64,000 bases of DNA from Microbacterium arabinogalactanolyticum (GCF_030268005.1 NZ_BRZC01000002.1:186001-250000), one strand, 5' to 3'; shown: positions 46,131-56,183, counted from the stretch's first letter. Made by a program: numbers and translations. The notes: a model not told the origin generated them from the letters alone.

Positions 46131-46184
46131 CCTGGAATATCCCGCTTCTCGCGGGCTCCCTCGCTTCGTCAGATTGGTCGTTCC

Positions 46185-48722
46185 TTGTCCGAGCACGCGT
46201 CCGAAACCCACCCCGAATCCGCTGAGGCGATGTCCGCGCACGACATCCAGGCCAAGTGGCAGCAGTACTGGGCTGAGAACGAGACGTTCCTCGCCGGCGG
46301 CGAAGACGACGACAGGCCGCGCAAGTACATCCTGGGCATGTTCCCGTACCCCTCCGGCGACCTGCACATGGGGCACGCGATCAACTACCTGTACCCCGAC
46401 ATCGTCGCGCGCTATTGGCGGCACCGCGGGCACAACGTGCTCAACCCGATCGGCTGGGACTCCTTCGGCCTGCCCGCCGAGAACGCCGCCATCAAGCGCG
46501 GTGCGGATCCGCGCGAGTGGACGTACAAGAACATCGACCAGCACAAGGCCGGCTTCCGCGGCTACGGCATGTCGTACGACTGGTCGCGCGTGCTGCACAC
46601 CTCCGACCCCGAGTACTACCGCTGGAACCAGTGGCTGTTCCTGAAGCTGTACGAACGCGGCCTGGCGTACCGCAAGAAGAGCGCCGTGAACTGGTGCCCG
46701 AACGACCAGACCGTGCTGGCCAATGAGCAGGTCGTCGACGGCCGTTGCGAGCGCTGCGGCGCCGAGGTCGTGAAGAAGAAGCTCACGCAGTGGTACTTCC
46801 GGATCACCGAATACGCGGACCGGCTTCTGGACGACCTGGACGCGCTCGAGGGGCACTGGCCGCACAAGGTGCTGCAGATGCAGCGCAACTGGATCGGCCG
46901 CTCCACCGGTGCTGACGTCGACTTCCGGATCGAGGGCCGCGCGGAGCCCGTGACGGTGTTCTCCACCCGCCCCGACACCCTGCACGGAGCGACGTTCTTC
47001 GTGGTCGCGCCTGACTCCGACCTGGCTGCGGAATTGGCATCCGGTTCCTCCGCCGAGGTGCGCATGCGGTTCCAGGACTACCTGGAGCAGGTGCAGAAGC
47101 AGACCGAGATCGAGCGCCAGTCCACCGACCGGCCCAAGACCGGCGTGTTCCTGGAGCGGTTCGCGATCAACCCGGTCAATGGCGAGAAGCTGCCGATCTG
47201 GGCCGCCGACTACGTGCTGGCCGACTACGGTCACGGCGCCGTGATGGCCGTGCCCGCGCACGATCAGCGCGACCTGGACTTCGCCCGCGCCTTCGACCTG
47301 CCGGTGAAGATCGTCGTCGACACGACGGTCGCCGGCGGCGCGAACGAGGGCGGCGATCTGGCCGAGCTCGACCCGTCGGTGACCGGCGCCGCGCTGGTCG
47401 GCAACGGCCGGCTGGTGAACTCGGGCGAGATCGACGGGCTGGACAAGGCCGAGGCGATCGCCACGACCATCGAGCGGCTGCAGGCGGCGGGCACGGGCCG
47501 TGCGGCCAAGAACTTCCGCCTGCGCGACTGGCTGATCTCGCGCCAGCGCTTCTGGGGCACGCCGATCCCGATGCTGCACCTGCAGGACGGCGAGGTCGTC
47601 CCGGTGCCCGAGGACCGGCTGCCGGTCACGCTGCCGAGCGTGGAGGGGCTGGACCTGCGCCCCAAGGGCACCTCGCCCCTGGGTGCGGCCGAGTCGTGGG
47701 TGCGCACGATCGACCCCGCGTCGGGCGAGCCGGCACTGCGCGATCCGGACACCATGGACACCTTCGTGGACAGCTCCTGGTACTTCCTGCGGTTCCTGTC
47801 GCCGAACAGCGACCAGTTCGCGTTCGACCCGGCCGAGGCCAAGCGCTGGGCACCGGTCGACGGCTACTTCGGCGGCATCGAGCACGCGATCCTGCACCTG
47901 CTGTACTCGCGCTTCATCACCAAGGTGTTCTTCGACCTCGGGCTGATCGACTTCGAGGAGCCGTTCTCCAACCTGGTCAACCAGGGCATGGTGCTGATGG
48001 ACGGCTCGAAGATGTCGAAGAGCAAGGGCAACCTCGTCGAGCTCTCCGATCTGCTGGCGCAGTACGGCGCCGATTCGCTGCGTCTGGCTCTGGCCTTCGC
48101 CGGTCCGGTGGAGGATGACAAGGAGTGGAACGGCGTCTCGCTGTCGGGGGCGCACAAGTTCCTCGCCCGGGTCCTGCGCGTCGGCGACGAGACCTCCAGC
48201 CCGGTCGGGTCGGATGCCGCCGCCGGCGACATCACGCTGCGCCGCATCACGCACCGACTGCTCGCCGACGCACCGGGCCTGGTCGAGCAGACCAAGTTCA
48301 ACGTGCTCGTCGCGCGCCTGATGGAGCTGGTGAACGGCATCCGCAAGACGATCGACACGGGCGCGGGTGCTGCCGACCCTGCGGTGCGCGAGGCCGCCGA
48401 GACGGTGGCGATGATGATCGAGACCATCGCTCCGCACACCGGCGAGGAGCTGTGGGCGCGGCTCGGACACGAGCCGTCGGTCAGCGCCGTGCAGTGGCCG
48501 GAGGCCGATCCCGCGCTCCTGGTCGACGACACCGTCACCACCGCCGTGCAGGTCAACGGCAAGGTGCGCGCCACGATCGACGTGCCGGCCGACATCTCCG
48601 ACGCCGACCTGGAGGCCGCGGCTCGCGCCGACGAGAAGGTGCAGCGCGCTCTGGAGGGCAAGGAGATCGTGCGCGTCATCGTGCGCGCGCCGAAGATCGT
48701 GAACTTCGCCGTCAAGGGCTGA
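46185..48722 (+). CDS. leuS: Leucyl-tRNA synthetase
   Basis: Charges tRNA-Leu. 845 residues. HIGH motif as HMGH in [20 protein letters not shown] near residue 60; a zinc-type [13 protein letters not shown] and CERCG segment near 170-190; the editing domain; and KMSKS in [11 protein letters not shown] near 610. The start is uncertain: a TTG at 46185 gives the length above, while ATG 46230 (SAHDIQAKW) is also plausible. The 54 bases upstream contain only a small CCCGC/GCGGG hairpin and no T-box, unlike ileS. Confidence 0.97.
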   Translation: MSEHASETHPESAEAMSAHDIQAKWQQYWAENETFLAGGEDDDRPRKYILGMFPYPSGDLHMGHAINYLYPDIVARYWRHRGHNVLNPIGWDSFGLPAENAAIKRGADPREWTYKNIDQHKAGFRGYGMSYDWSRVLHTSDPEYYRWNQWLFLKLYERGLAYRKKSAVNWCPNDQTVLANEQVVDGRCERCGAEVVKKKLTQWYFRITEYADRLLDDLDALEGHWPHKVLQMQRNWIGRSTGADVDFRIEGRAEPVTVFSTRPDTLHGATFFVVAPDSDLAAELASGSSAEVRMRFQDYLEQVQKQTEIERQSTDRPKTGVFLERFAINPVNGEKLPIWAADYVLADYGHGAVMAVPAHDQRDLDFARAFDLPVKIVVDTTVAGGANEGGDLAELDPSVTGAALVGNGRLVNSGEIDGLDKAEAIATTIERLQAAGTGRAAKNFRLRDWLISRQRFWGTPIPMLHLQDGEVVPVPEDRLPVTLPSVEGLDLRPKGTSPLGAAESWVRTIDPASGEPALRDPDTMDTFVDSSWYFLRFLSPNSDQFAFDPAEAKRWAPVDGYFGGIEHAILHLLYSRFITKVFFDLGLIDFEEPFSNLVNQGMVLMDGSKMSKSKGNLVELSDLLAQYGADSLRLALAFAGPVEDDKEWNGVSLSGAHKFLARVLRVGDETSSPVGSDAAAGDITLRRITHRLLADAPGLVEQTKFNVLVARLMELVNGIRKTIDTGAGAADPAVREAAETVAMMIETIAPHTGEELWARLGHEPSVSAVQWPEADPALLVDDTVTTAVQVNGKVRATIDVPADISDADLEAAARADEKVQRALEGKEIVRVIVRAPKIVNFAVKG

Positions 48723-48740
48723 ACGCCCCGACACGACATC

Positions 48741-48783
48741 TGGAGAACTCCTGCACATCCCCGCGATGTGCAGGAGTTCTCCA
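48741..48783. repeat. 19-bp perfect inverted repeat between leuS and comEA
   Basis: TGGAGAACTCCTGCACATC (48741-48759) pairs perfectly with 48765-48783 across a five-base loop. There is no T-tract. It could end leuS transcription, bind a protein, or be an interspersed palindrome. Its lower G+C stands out from the surroundings. Confidence 0.85.
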
Positions 48784-48825
48784 CATCCGTCGCGTTCGCC
48801 GGCATCCGGCGTCCGAGCGGATGCG

Positions 48826-48831
48826 TAGCGT
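48826..48831 (+). promoter_or_regulatory. Candidate -10 of comEA, leaderless geometry
   Basis: TAGCGT exactly six bases before the GTG at 48838. Confidence 0.5.
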
Positions 48832-48837
48832 GACGGA

Positions 48838-49485
48838 GTGCCCGCACCCGAACCCATCGCTGAGGACGCGCCGTCCGAGGACTCCGCGCCGCGCCGGCGG
48901 CTGAGGCTGGGCATCGGCGCGGCGATCACCCTGGGCCTGGTGGTGCTGTCCGCGGCGGTCGGCTGGGGCATACTGCGCGGACAGGCCGCGCCCATGGACG
49001 CCATCGCGCTCGACGACGGCTCGTCGACGAGCGCGGACGGCGTGGCCGTCGAGAGCGGCGGCCTGTACGTGCACGTGCTCGGCGAGGTCGCCGAGCCCGG
49101 GCTGTACATCCTCGATCCTGATGCCCGGCTCGTCGACGCCCTCGCGGCGGCGGGCGGCACCCTCGACACAGCCGACCTGCAGGCGGTGAACCTGGCGCGG
49201 CCGGTCAGCGACGGCGAGCAGATCGTCGTTCCCGCTCAGGGGACCGGGCCGGCCGCCGACGGGGGAGCAGAGGCGTCCGCGGTCGGTGCGGACGGACGCG
49301 TCGACCTGAATGCGGCGACCCAGGCCGATCTGGAGACACTGCCGCGGATCGGGCCGGCGCTCGCGCAGCGGATCCTGGACTGGCGGGAGCAGAACGGCCG
49401 GTTCCGCGCCGTGGAGGACCTGTTGGCGGTGCCGGGCATCGGCGACAAGCTGCTCGCCGGGCTGCGCGAGAAGGTGCGCGTATGA
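48838..49485 (+). CDS. comEA: ComEA-type helix-hairpin-helix DNA-binding protein
   Basis: Membrane-anchored receptor for incoming double-stranded DNA in competence systems. 215 residues: a basic N-terminus, one membrane segment (LGIGAAITLGLVVLSAAVGWGIL, about 22-44), an SLBB domain (LYVHVLGEVAEPGLYILDPDARLVDALAAAGG, about 75-130), and a C-terminal double HhH (VDLNAATQADLETLPRIGPALAQRILDWR, about 155-215). GTG start with TAGCGT at six bases and no Shine-Dalgarno. The function in actinobacteria is inferred; many keep comEA-comEC without known competence. Confidence 0.92.
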   Translation: MPAPEPIAEDAPSEDSAPRRRLRLGIGAAITLGLVVLSAAVGWGILRGQAAPMDAIALDDGSSTSADGVAVESGGLYVHVLGEVAEPGLYILDPDARLVDALAAAGGTLDTADLQAVNLARPVSDGEQIVVPAQGTGPAADGGAEASAVGADGRVDLNAATQADLETLPRIGPALAQRILDWREQNGRFRAVEDLLAVPGIGDKLLAGLREKVRV

Positions 49486-49528
49486 AGGCATGGGCCGGCA
49501 TGGCTCGGCATGAAGGACCCGTGCTGAG

Positions 49529-51808
49529 GTGAGAGACCTGCGCACCGGCCTGCTGGCGGCGGTCCTCTGGGCGGTCGCGCTGCTGTGCATCCACGTGCCG
49601 GCTCTCGCACTGCCTCTCGCCGGGGCAGCGGGCACCGGGGCTGCCGCATCCGCACTGCTCGGGCGGCTCGTACGTCGCCGCGCGAACGGGCTCATCGTGC
49701 TGATGCTGCTCTGCTCCAGCGCGGTGGGTCTCGCCGTCGCCGGCGCGCAGCCGGCACGAGCGATGCTGGCCGAGTCGGACGGCAGGGCCGTGGAAGCGGT
49801 CGTCGACGTGTCGTCGTCGGCATCCGTCGGCGCGGACGGACGGCTGTGGTTCGACGCGCACACCGTGGCGCTCGGCCCGCCCGGGCAGCTCCGGCCGATC
49901 AGCGCGACGGTGCGCGTCGGCGTCGCCCGGACCGACGGCATCGAGATGGGGGCGCGGCTCCGCGTGACCGGGCAGGCGAAGGCCGCGGAGCCGTCCGAGC
50001 AGGCCGGCCTCGTGATCTTCGGCGCGGATGCCGAGGTCGTGCAGCGCGCATCCGGGATCTTCGCGATCGCGGCGACGACCCGGGCCGACTTCGTCGCGCG
50101 TGCGACCCGCCTGCCCGAGCCCGGTGCCGGTCTGCTCCCGGGGCTCGCGGTCGGCGACACCCGCGCGGTCTCCGAGGAGCTGAACGACGCGATGCTGGCA
50201 TCCGGCCTGAGTCACCTGACGGCCGTTTCCGGTGCGAACTGCATGATCATCGTGGCCGCGGTGTTCTGGCTCGTCTCCCTCGCCGGCGGCGGGCGCACCC
50301 TGCGCGTCGTGCTCGCGCTGCTGGCGCTGGGCGCTTTCGTGGTGCTGGTGACGCCGGAACCGAGCGTGGTGCGTGCCGCGGTGATGGCCGCGCTCGCGAT
50401 GCTCAGCATCCTGCTCGGGCGGCCCAGCGCCGGTCTCGCGATGCTGTCCCTGGCCGTGTGCGGGCTGCTGATCGCCGATCCCTGGTTCGCAGGGTCACCG
50501 GGGTTCGCGCTCTCCGCCGCGGCCACCGGCGCGCTGCTGGTGCTGTCGCGCCCGCTGCTGCGCGGCCTCGGGCGCTGGATGCCCGCACCGCTCGCGCTCG
50601 CGCTGTCGGTGCCGCTCGCGGCGCAGGTCGTGTGCGGACCGATCATCGCCCTGTTCTCCGAGCAGCAGTCGCTGGTGAGCGTCCCCGCGAACCTCATCGC
50701 CGAGCCGGCCGCGCCGCTCGCGACCGTGATCGGGCTGCTGGCCTGTCTGACCGCCGCAGTCCCGCCCGTGGCGGACCTGTTCGCTGCGGCGGCGTGGCTG
50801 CCCGCCGCCTGGATCGACGTGACGGCGAGGGTGACCTCCGCGCTGCCGGGAGCGACGGTGACCGTCGTGGCGGGTCCGATCGCCGCCCTTGTGGTGGGGC
50901 TGCTCAGCGCAGCGGCGGTGATCGTGCTGGTGCGCCCGGCATCCCGTCGCCTGCGCATGGCATCGGCCGCGGTGATCGTCATCGCGCTGGCGATCGCCGG
51001 CGGTCGGATGCTGCTCAGCGGCCCGCTCGCGCCGCTGAGCACGCCGTCGGAGTGGTCGATCGCGGGCTGCGACATCGGGCAGGGCGACGCGGTGCTCATC
51101 CGTTCGGCGGGGCGCACCGCGCTGATCGACACCGGCCCGGACCCGGACGCGCTGCGGGAATGCCTGGCGCAGACCGGGACGACCCGCATCGACCTGCTCG
51201 TGCTCACGCACTTCGATCTCGATCACGTCGGGGGGACGCCGGCCGTACAGGGAATGGTCGGCACCGTGCTGCACGGGCCCGTCACCGAAGACGATGAACG
51301 GCGGATGCTGGCGCGCCTGGCCTCCGCGGGTGCGACGCTGCGCGACGTGAGCGCGGGGATGTCGGGGGCTCTCGGCGACGCGCGCTGGCGGGTGCTGTGG
51401 CCCGACGCCGATCCCGTCGTGTTCCCGTCGGGCAACGACGCGAGCGTCGTCCTCGAGATCGCGGGCGGGGGAGTGCCGCGCACCCTGCTGCTCGGCGACC
51501 TCGGTGCCGGGTCTCAGCGGCTGCTGCTCTCCTCCGGTCGCATCCGCGGCACCTTCGACGTGGTGAAGGTCGCGCATCACGGCAGCCGCGACCAGGAGCC
51601 GTCCCTCTACGCCGCCCTGCGCGCCCCTGCGGCTCTGATCAGCGTGGGGGAGGGGAACGACTACGGGCATCCGCGAGCGGAGACGCTGGCGCTGCTGGAC
51701 GCCGCCGGGTCGCAGGCGCTGCGCACCGATCAGCGCGGTCTCGTCCTGCTCGGGCTGCGCGACGGCGAACTGCTGGTCTGGTCGACCCGTGCTCCGCCGG
51801 CCGGCTGA
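49529..51808 (+). CDS. comEC: ComEC/Rec2 DNA-uptake channel protein
   Basis: Predicted inner-membrane channel for single-stranded DNA during natural transformation. 759 residues: several N-terminal hydrophobic segments and an external OB-like region; the Competence domain (LLPGLAVGDTRAVSEEL, SGLSHLTAVSGANCMII near 230, then many membrane helices); and a C-terminal metallo-beta-lactamase domain from about 515, with DIGQGDAVLI, LTHFDLDHVGGT near 560 and AHHGSRDQE. The metal-ligand motif is HFDLDH, with Phe at the second position instead of the usual His-x-His-x-Asp-His spacing seen in many nucleases. GTG start, 43 bases after comEA. Confidence 0.94.
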   Translation: MRDLRTGLLAAVLWAVALLCIHVPALALPLAGAAGTGAAASALLGRLVRRRANGLIVLMLLCSSAVGLAVAGAQPARAMLAESDGRAVEAVVDVSSSASVGADGRLWFDAHTVALGPPGQLRPISATVRVGVARTDGIEMGARLRVTGQAKAAEPSEQAGLVIFGADAEVVQRASGIFAIAATTRADFVARATRLPEPGAGLLPGLAVGDTRAVSEELNDAMLASGLSHLTAVSGANCMIIVAAVFWLVSLAGGGRTLRVVLALLALGAFVVLVTPEPSVVRAAVMAALAMLSILLGRPSAGLAMLSLAVCGLLIADPWFAGSPGFALSAAATGALLVLSRPLLRGLGRWMPAPLALALSVPLAAQVVCGPIIALFSEQQSLVSVPANLIAEPAAPLATVIGLLACLTAAVPPVADLFAAAAWLPAAWIDVTARVTSALPGATVTVVAGPIAALVVGLLSAAAVIVLVRPASRRLRMASAAVIVIALAIAGGRMLLSGPLAPLSTPSEWSIAGCDIGQGDAVLIRSAGRTALIDTGPDPDALRECLAQTGTTRIDLLVLTHFDLDHVGGTPAVQGMVGTVLHGPVTEDDERRMLARLASAGATLRDVSAGMSGALGDARWRVLWPDADPVVFPSGNDASVVLEIAGGGVPRTLLLGDLGAGSQRLLLSSGRIRGTFDVVKVAHHGSRDQEPSLYAALRAPAALISVGEGNDYGHPRAETLALLDAAGSQALRTDQRGLVLLGLRDGELLVWSTRAPPAG

Positions 51809-51870
51809 GCGGGGCAGCGCCCGGCACCCTCGTCCGCTGGATCGCGCGGGGCCACGTCGGCGCCCGCCGG

Positions 51871-51876
51871 TAGGCT
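51871..51876 (+). promoter_or_regulatory. Candidate -10 of holA, leaderless geometry
   Basis: TAGGCT exactly six bases before the ATG at 51883. Confidence 0.55.
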
Positions 51877-51882
51877 GGAGCG

Positions 51883-52929
51883 ATGGCAGCACCTCGATCG
51901 TCCTCCCGCGGCAGCGGCTCCGCAGCCAAGGGCACGAAGATCCCGCAGGTGCCGTGGCGTGAGCCCCGTCCCGCGCCGATCGTGCTGGTGTCCGGACCTG
52001 AGGAGGTGCTCGCCGAGCGGGCGATCGCCGGCGTGCGCGACTATCTGCGCGCGGAGGACCCGGCGCTCGAGGTCAGCGACATCCGTGCCGACGACTACGC
52101 CGCCGGCACGCTGCTCTCGCTCACCTCTCCCTCGCTGTTCGGCGAACCGCGCCTGGTGCGCGTGGCGGGCGTGGAGAAGTGCACCGACGCGTTCCTGCAG
52201 GAGGCCGTGCGCTACGTGGAGAACCCGCAGGAGGGCGCGACCGTCATCCTGCGCCACACCGGCGCCAGTGTGCGCGGCAAGAAGCTGCTCGACGCCGTCC
52301 GTGCGGGTGCCGGCGGCGGGATCGAGATCCCGTGCGCGGCGATCAAGCGCGACGGCGACAGGGTCGACTTCGCGGCGGGCGAGTTCAAGGCGGCGAAGAA
52401 GCGTATCGCGCCCACCGCCCTTCGCTCCCTGGTCTCCGCGTTCGCCGATGACCTCACCGAGCTCGCAGCAGCCTGCCAGCAGCTGATCGGCGACGTCGAG
52501 GGCGACATCACCGACGACGTCATCAACAAGTACTACGGCGGTCGTGTCGAGGTGTCGGCCTTCGTCGTCGCCGACACCGCCATCGCCGGCCACTACGGGG
52601 AAGCGCTGATCGCCATGCGCCACGCGCTGGCATCCGGAGCCGACCCCGTGCCCATGGTCGCCGCCTTCGCGATGAAGCTGCGCACCATGGCGCGCGTCGC
52701 CGGCAACCGCGAGCCCAGCCGGCAGCTGGCATCGCGCCTCGGCATGAAGGACTGGCAGGTCGACCGCGCACGCCGCGACCTGCAGGGCTGGAACGAGCGG
52801 TCGCTCGGGATGGCGATCCAGGCCACGGCGCGGGCGGATGCCGAGGTCAAGGGCGCCGCGCGCGACCCGATCTTCGCCCTGGAGCGCATGATCGCGGTCA
52901 TCGCGACCCGCGAGCCGTTCGGGCACTGA
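51883..52929 (+). CDS. holA: DNA polymerase III delta subunit
   Basis: Clamp-loader subunit that opens the beta sliding clamp. 348 residues. After a basic, low-complexity N-terminus, the delta motifs are APIVLVSGPEEVLAERAIAGVRDYL (about 29-53), LLSLTSPSLFGEPRLVRVAGVEK, ELAAACQQLIGDVEGDITDDVINKYYGGR near 190-218, and the C-terminal helical region. Position after comEC and before rpsT is conserved across actinobacteria. Start supported by the TAGGCT hexamer at six bases. Confidence 0.95.
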   Translation: MAAPRSSSRGSGSAAKGTKIPQVPWREPRPAPIVLVSGPEEVLAERAIAGVRDYLRAEDPALEVSDIRADDYAAGTLLSLTSPSLFGEPRLVRVAGVEKCTDAFLQEAVRYVENPQEGATVILRHTGASVRGKKLLDAVRAGAGGGIEIPCAAIKRDGDRVDFAAGEFKAAKKRIAPTALRSLVSAFADDLTELAAACQQLIGDVEGDITDDVINKYYGGRVEVSAFVVADTAIAGHYGEALIAMRHALASGADPVPMVAAFAMKLRTMARVAGNREPSRQLASRLGMKDWQVDRARRDLQGWNERSLGMAIQATARADAEVKGAARDPIFALERMIAVIATREPFGH

Positions 52930-53020
52930 GCCGCGTGCGCGCTGCGCGCGGATCCCGTATGGATGCCTGCGTCCACGTGAGGCCGCGGCACGGGACCCGC
53001 GAAGCTCAGGGTGGCCGGAA

Positions 53021-53060
53021 ACGCAGAAGGCCCGCCCCGAGAGGGGCGGGCCTTCTGCGT
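53021..53060. terminator. Bidirectional terminator between holA and rpsT
   Basis: Eighteen perfect pairs (53021-53038 with 53043-53060) around a GAGA tetraloop, between convergent stops. T-tracts are absent but the stem is very strong. Confidence 0.85.
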
Positions 53061-53071
53061 GAATCGGCGGC

Positions 53072-53332
53072 TCAGAGAGCGGCGACCTGCTTGGCGATGG
53101 CCGACTTGCGGTTGCTCGCCTGGTTCTTGTGCACGACGCCCTTGCTGACGGCCTTGTCGAGCTTGACGGAAGCGACCTTGAGGGCGGCCTCAGCGGCCTC
53201 CTTGTCGCCGCCCGCGATGGCCTCACGGGTCTTGCGGACGAGGGTCTTCAGCTCGCTCTTGACGGCCTTGTTGCGCTCCTGCGCCTTCAGATTGGTCTTG
53301 TTGCGCTTGATCTGCGACTTGATGTTTGCCAC
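53072..53332 (-). CDS. rpsT: 30S ribosomal protein S20
   Basis: Small-subunit ribosomal protein. 86 residues from a GTG, the normal size, opening [28 protein letters not shown] and ending [11 protein letters not shown]. The upstream leader is about 95 bases if the candidate promoter at 53435-53463 is right. No canonical ribosome-binding site is obvious; AGAAAGCG lies about ten bases upstream. Confidence 0.97.
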   Translation of the reverse strand: MANIKSQIKRNKTNLKAQERNKAVKSELKTLVRKTREAIAGGDKEAAEAALKVASVKLDKAVSKGVVHKNQASNRKSAIAKQVAAL

Positions 53333-53434
53333 GTGTGGACACGCTTTCTGTCTGGATGTTGATCGGATGCTGCAGACGAGAGAGGGCGCCGACAGCGGTC
53401 GTGAGGGACGAACCCACACGCAAGCCAAGAGTCA

Positions 53435-53463
53435 ATGTTACCAGCACCCCGGCGCAGTGCGAA
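53435..53463 (-). promoter_or_regulatory. Candidate rpsT promoter
   Basis: On the minus strand: TTCGCA (53463-53458), 17-base spacer, TAACAT (53440-53435). The -10 fits; the -35 is weak. Confidence 0.45.
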
Positions 53464-53589
53464 AACGACGCCTCCCGCGCGTCGTGCCGGGATCGGGTGA
53501 CGCGCCGAGTGCGGGATTCAGTCGCGCCGAACGTGGAACCGGGTGCAGAATCGTCGGTACCCGATAGACGACGACGTCAGAGGAGCCCG

Positions 53590-54951
53590 ATGCCCGAATC
53601 GCTGTCCGCGCCCCGCATTCCCGCGGGGCTGCGCTGGTCCACCGCCACCTCCGCATTCCAGATCGAGGGGTCCCGCACGGCCGATGGCCGAGGGCGCTCG
53701 ATCTGGGACGACTTCGTCGACCGGCAGGGCGCGGTGATCGACGGCGGCACCGCCGAACCCGCGTGCGACAGCTACCGGCGCACGGATGACGACATCGAGC
53801 TCCTCGCGGGCCTCGGCGTGGACGGCTACCGCTTCTCGATCCCGTGGGTGCGCATCCAGCCCGGAGGATCGGGGCCCGCGAACAGCGTGGCCCTCGACCA
53901 CTACGAGAAGCTCGTGGACGGGCTGCTGGCGCGCGGCGTCGACCCCGAGCCCACGCTCTACCACTGGGAGCTTCCCAGCGAGATCGAGGCGGCCGGCGGC
54001 TGGCTCAGCCGCGACACCGTGTCGCGGTTCGCCGACTACGCCGCGATGGTCGCCGATCGCCTGGCCGACCGGGTGTCGACCTGGTACACGATCAACGAGG
54101 CCGCGATGACCACCCTGCAGGGCTACGGCACGGGGGAGCTCGCCCCTGCGAAGCAGCTCCTGTTCGGTGCGCTGCCCACGGTGCACCATCAGCTGCTCGC
54201 GCACGCGCACGCGGCAGCCGCCCTCCGCGCGGCGGGGGCGACACGCGTCGGCATCACCAATAACCACACTCAGGTGCTCCCCGCCGGAGGGTCGGATGCC
54301 GATCTCGCGGCCGCGCACGCGTACGACCTCGTCCACAACCGGGTGTTCTCCGAGCCCCTTCTGGCGGGCGCGTATCCCGACCTCGAGGCGCTCGGCCTCC
54401 CGCCGATGCCCGTGCAGGACGGCGATCTCGAGCTGATCGGCGACTCCCTGGACTTCTACGGCGTGAACTTCTACAACCCCACCACGGTCGCCGCAGCATC
54501 CGGCGACAGCCCGCTCCCGTTCGATCTGCTTCCCACCCCCGGCGTGCCGCTCACCGGCTTCGGCTGGCCGATCATGCCCGAGGCGCTGCGCGACTTCCTG
54601 GTCGACCTCTCCGAGCGGCATCCGAACATGCCGCCGATCGTGATCGGCGAGAACGGCGCCTCCTTCCCGGAGCCCGGACACGCCGTGCGCGTGCAGGACG
54701 ACGATCGCATCGCCTTCCTGTCGGCGCACATCCGCGCGGTGGCCGAGGCTGCGGATCAGGGTGTTCGCGTCGAGGAGTACACGGTCTGGTCGCTGATGGA
54801 CAACTTCGAATGGGCCGACGGGTACACGCAGCGGTTCGGGCTGGTGCATGTCGACTTCGAGTCCGGGATCCGCACGCCCAAGGCGTCCTACGACTGGTAC
54901 CGGGATCTCATTCGAGACGCTCGCACGGACGCTGAGGGGAGCGCACGATGA
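53590..54951 (+). CDS. Glycoside hydrolase family 1 beta-glucosidase
   Basis: Cytoplasmic beta-glucosidase cleaving short beta-glucosides. 453 residues. N-terminal GH1 signature FQIEGSRTADGRGRSIWDDF near 20. The acid/base Glu is in TINEAAM (about 170), where Ala replaces the usual Pro of NEP; the preceding LYHWELP has Glu instead of the usual Asp. The nucleophile is in VIGENGASFP (about 354). SLMDNFEWADGYTQRFGLVHVDF near the end is the aglycone-site motif. AGAGGAG ribosome-binding site. Its stop overlaps the MFS gene (ATGA), so substrate import and cleavage are co-translated. Confidence 0.94.
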   Translation: MPESLSAPRIPAGLRWSTATSAFQIEGSRTADGRGRSIWDDFVDRQGAVIDGGTAEPACDSYRRTDDDIELLAGLGVDGYRFSIPWVRIQPGGSGPANSVALDHYEKLVDGLLARGVDPEPTLYHWELPSEIEAAGGWLSRDTVSRFADYAAMVADRLADRVSTWYTINEAAMTTLQGYGTGELAPAKQLLFGALPTVHHQLLAHAHAAAALRAAGATRVGITNNHTQVLPAGGSDADLAAAHAYDLVHNRVFSEPLLAGAYPDLEALGLPPMPVQDGDLELIGDSLDFYGVNFYNPTTVAAASGDSPLPFDLLPTPGVPLTGFGWPIMPEALRDFLVDLSERHPNMPPIVIGENGASFPEPGHAVRVQDDDRIAFLSAHIRAVAEAADQGVRVEEYTVWSLMDNFEWADGYTQRFGLVHVDFESGIRTPKASYDWYRDLIRDARTDAEGSAR

Positions 54952-56183
54952 CCGGGACGGTGAAGGTCGGCGCCGGCTGGATGAGCCTCTTCACCCTCGC
55001 GTGGCTCGCCATCTGGACCGTGCAGCTCACTCCCGTGCAGCTGCTGCTGCCCCTGCAGCTGGACACTCCCGAAGACGACTGGATCCGCGGTGTGGTGTCC
55101 TCGGGCCTGGTGCTCGGCGTCGGCGGGCTCTTCGGCATCATCGCCGGGCCTGTTGTCGGCGCGATCTCCGACCGTTCGCGCTCTCCCCGCGGCCGGCGCC
55201 GCCCCTGGGCGCTGATGGGCGTCTGGGTCTCGGCGGTCTTCCTCGTGCTCACCGGTCTCGTCGAGGGGCCCTGGCTGGTCGGCGCCTGCTGGGTGGGCGT
55301 GTCGATCGGCGTCTCGGTGGCCTCCGCGGCCTTCACCGCGCTCATCGCCGACCAGCTCCCGTCCTCGCAGCGCGGTGCCGCTTCCTCGGCGGTGGGCTCG
55401 AGCCAGGCCGTCGGCATCGTGCTGGGCGTCGGCCTGGTGGTACTGCTCGGGCTCGGTGTGCTGGCCGGCTACCTGCTGCTCGCCGCGATCATCGCGGTGG
55501 TCGGCACCCTGACCGCCCTCATGCTGCCCGACCCGCCGGCCTCGGCAGCCGAAGTGCCACCGCGCGCGAGCGACAGGCCACGACTCGCGTCCCTGCGTGA
55601 CCGCGACTTCGCCTGGATGCTCTGGGGCAGGCTCGTGGCCAACATCGGGAACGCGCTCGGCACGGCGCTGTTCCTGTTCTTCCTGCTGCACGGGCTGAAC
55701 CAGCCGAACGCCGAGGCGCAGGACAACCTGCTGCTGCTCATCGTCGTCTACACGGTGTTCGTGGTGATCGCCTCGGTGTTCACCGGCATCCTCTCCGACC
55801 GCACCGGGAGGCGCCGCGGGCTGACGGTCGCCGCGACCTTCGTCCAGGCGGCATCCGGTGTCGCCATCGTCATCCTGCCGACCTTCGAGGTGACGATGAT
55901 CGCCGCGGCGCTGATGGGCCTCGGCTACGGAGCGTTCTCGACCGTCGGGCTCGCCTTCGCGACCGATCTGCTTCCGGACGAGCAGGACCATGCGCGGGAC
56001 CTGGGGATCGTGAACGTCACCGCGGCGCTCGGGCAGCTGATCGGCCCCGTGGTCGGTGCCGGCCTGGTCGCACTGGTCGGCGGATTCTGGCTGGTGTTCC
56101 TGATGGCGGCGGTGCTCTCTGTGGCCGGCGGCCTCATGACCGCTCTCGCACGACAGCCAGAGCCAGCTCCAGCACCGCGTTGA
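54948..56183 (+). CDS. MFS transporter, likely glycoside permease
   Basis: 411-residue major facilitator protein with about twelve hydrophobic segments. The loop 2-3 motif appears as GAISDRSRSPRGRRRPWALMG near 70-90, and the related second-half motif as GILSDRTGRRRGLTVAAT near 280. The opening and loops resemble sugar-cation symporters. Translational coupling to a beta-glucosidase suggests it imports beta-glucosides, an inference from context. Its last 50 bases overlap the convergent hydrolase gene. Confidence 0.9.
   Translation: MTGTVKVGAGWMSLFTLAWLAIWTVQLTPVQLLLPLQLDTPEDDWIRGVVSSGLVLGVGGLFGIIAGPVVGAISDRSRSPRGRRRPWALMGVWVSAVFLVLTGLVEGPWLVGACWVGVSIGVSVASAAFTALIADQLPSSQRGAASSAVGSSQAVGIVLGVGLVVLLGLGVLAGYLLLAAIIAVVGTLTALMLPDPPASAAEVPPRASDRPRLASLRDRDFAWMLWGRLVANIGNALGTALFLFFLLHGLNQPNAEAQDNLLLLIVVYTVFVVIASVFTGILSDRTGRRRGLTVAATFVQAASGVAIVILPTFEVTMIAAALMGLGYGAFSTVGLAFATDLLPDEQDHARDLGIVNVTAALGQLIGPVVGAGLVALVGGFWLVFLMAAVLSVAGGLMTALARQPEPAPAPR

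Noticed and set aside
44094..49169. A 1,691-codon minus-strand open frame across pabB, leuS and comEA
   Set aside because: Shadow of well-supported plus-strand genes; it only becomes protein-like at its end where it overlaps the real DedA region in another frame.
48838..51808. Claiming natural competence from comEA and comEC
   Set aside because: These genes are common in non-competent actinobacteria and no pilus or dprA genes are visible in this window.
53021..53060. The 18-bp hairpin near rpsT as a mobile palindrome
   Set aside because: It lies exactly between convergent stops, with a tetraloop, and is best explained as a bidirectional terminator.
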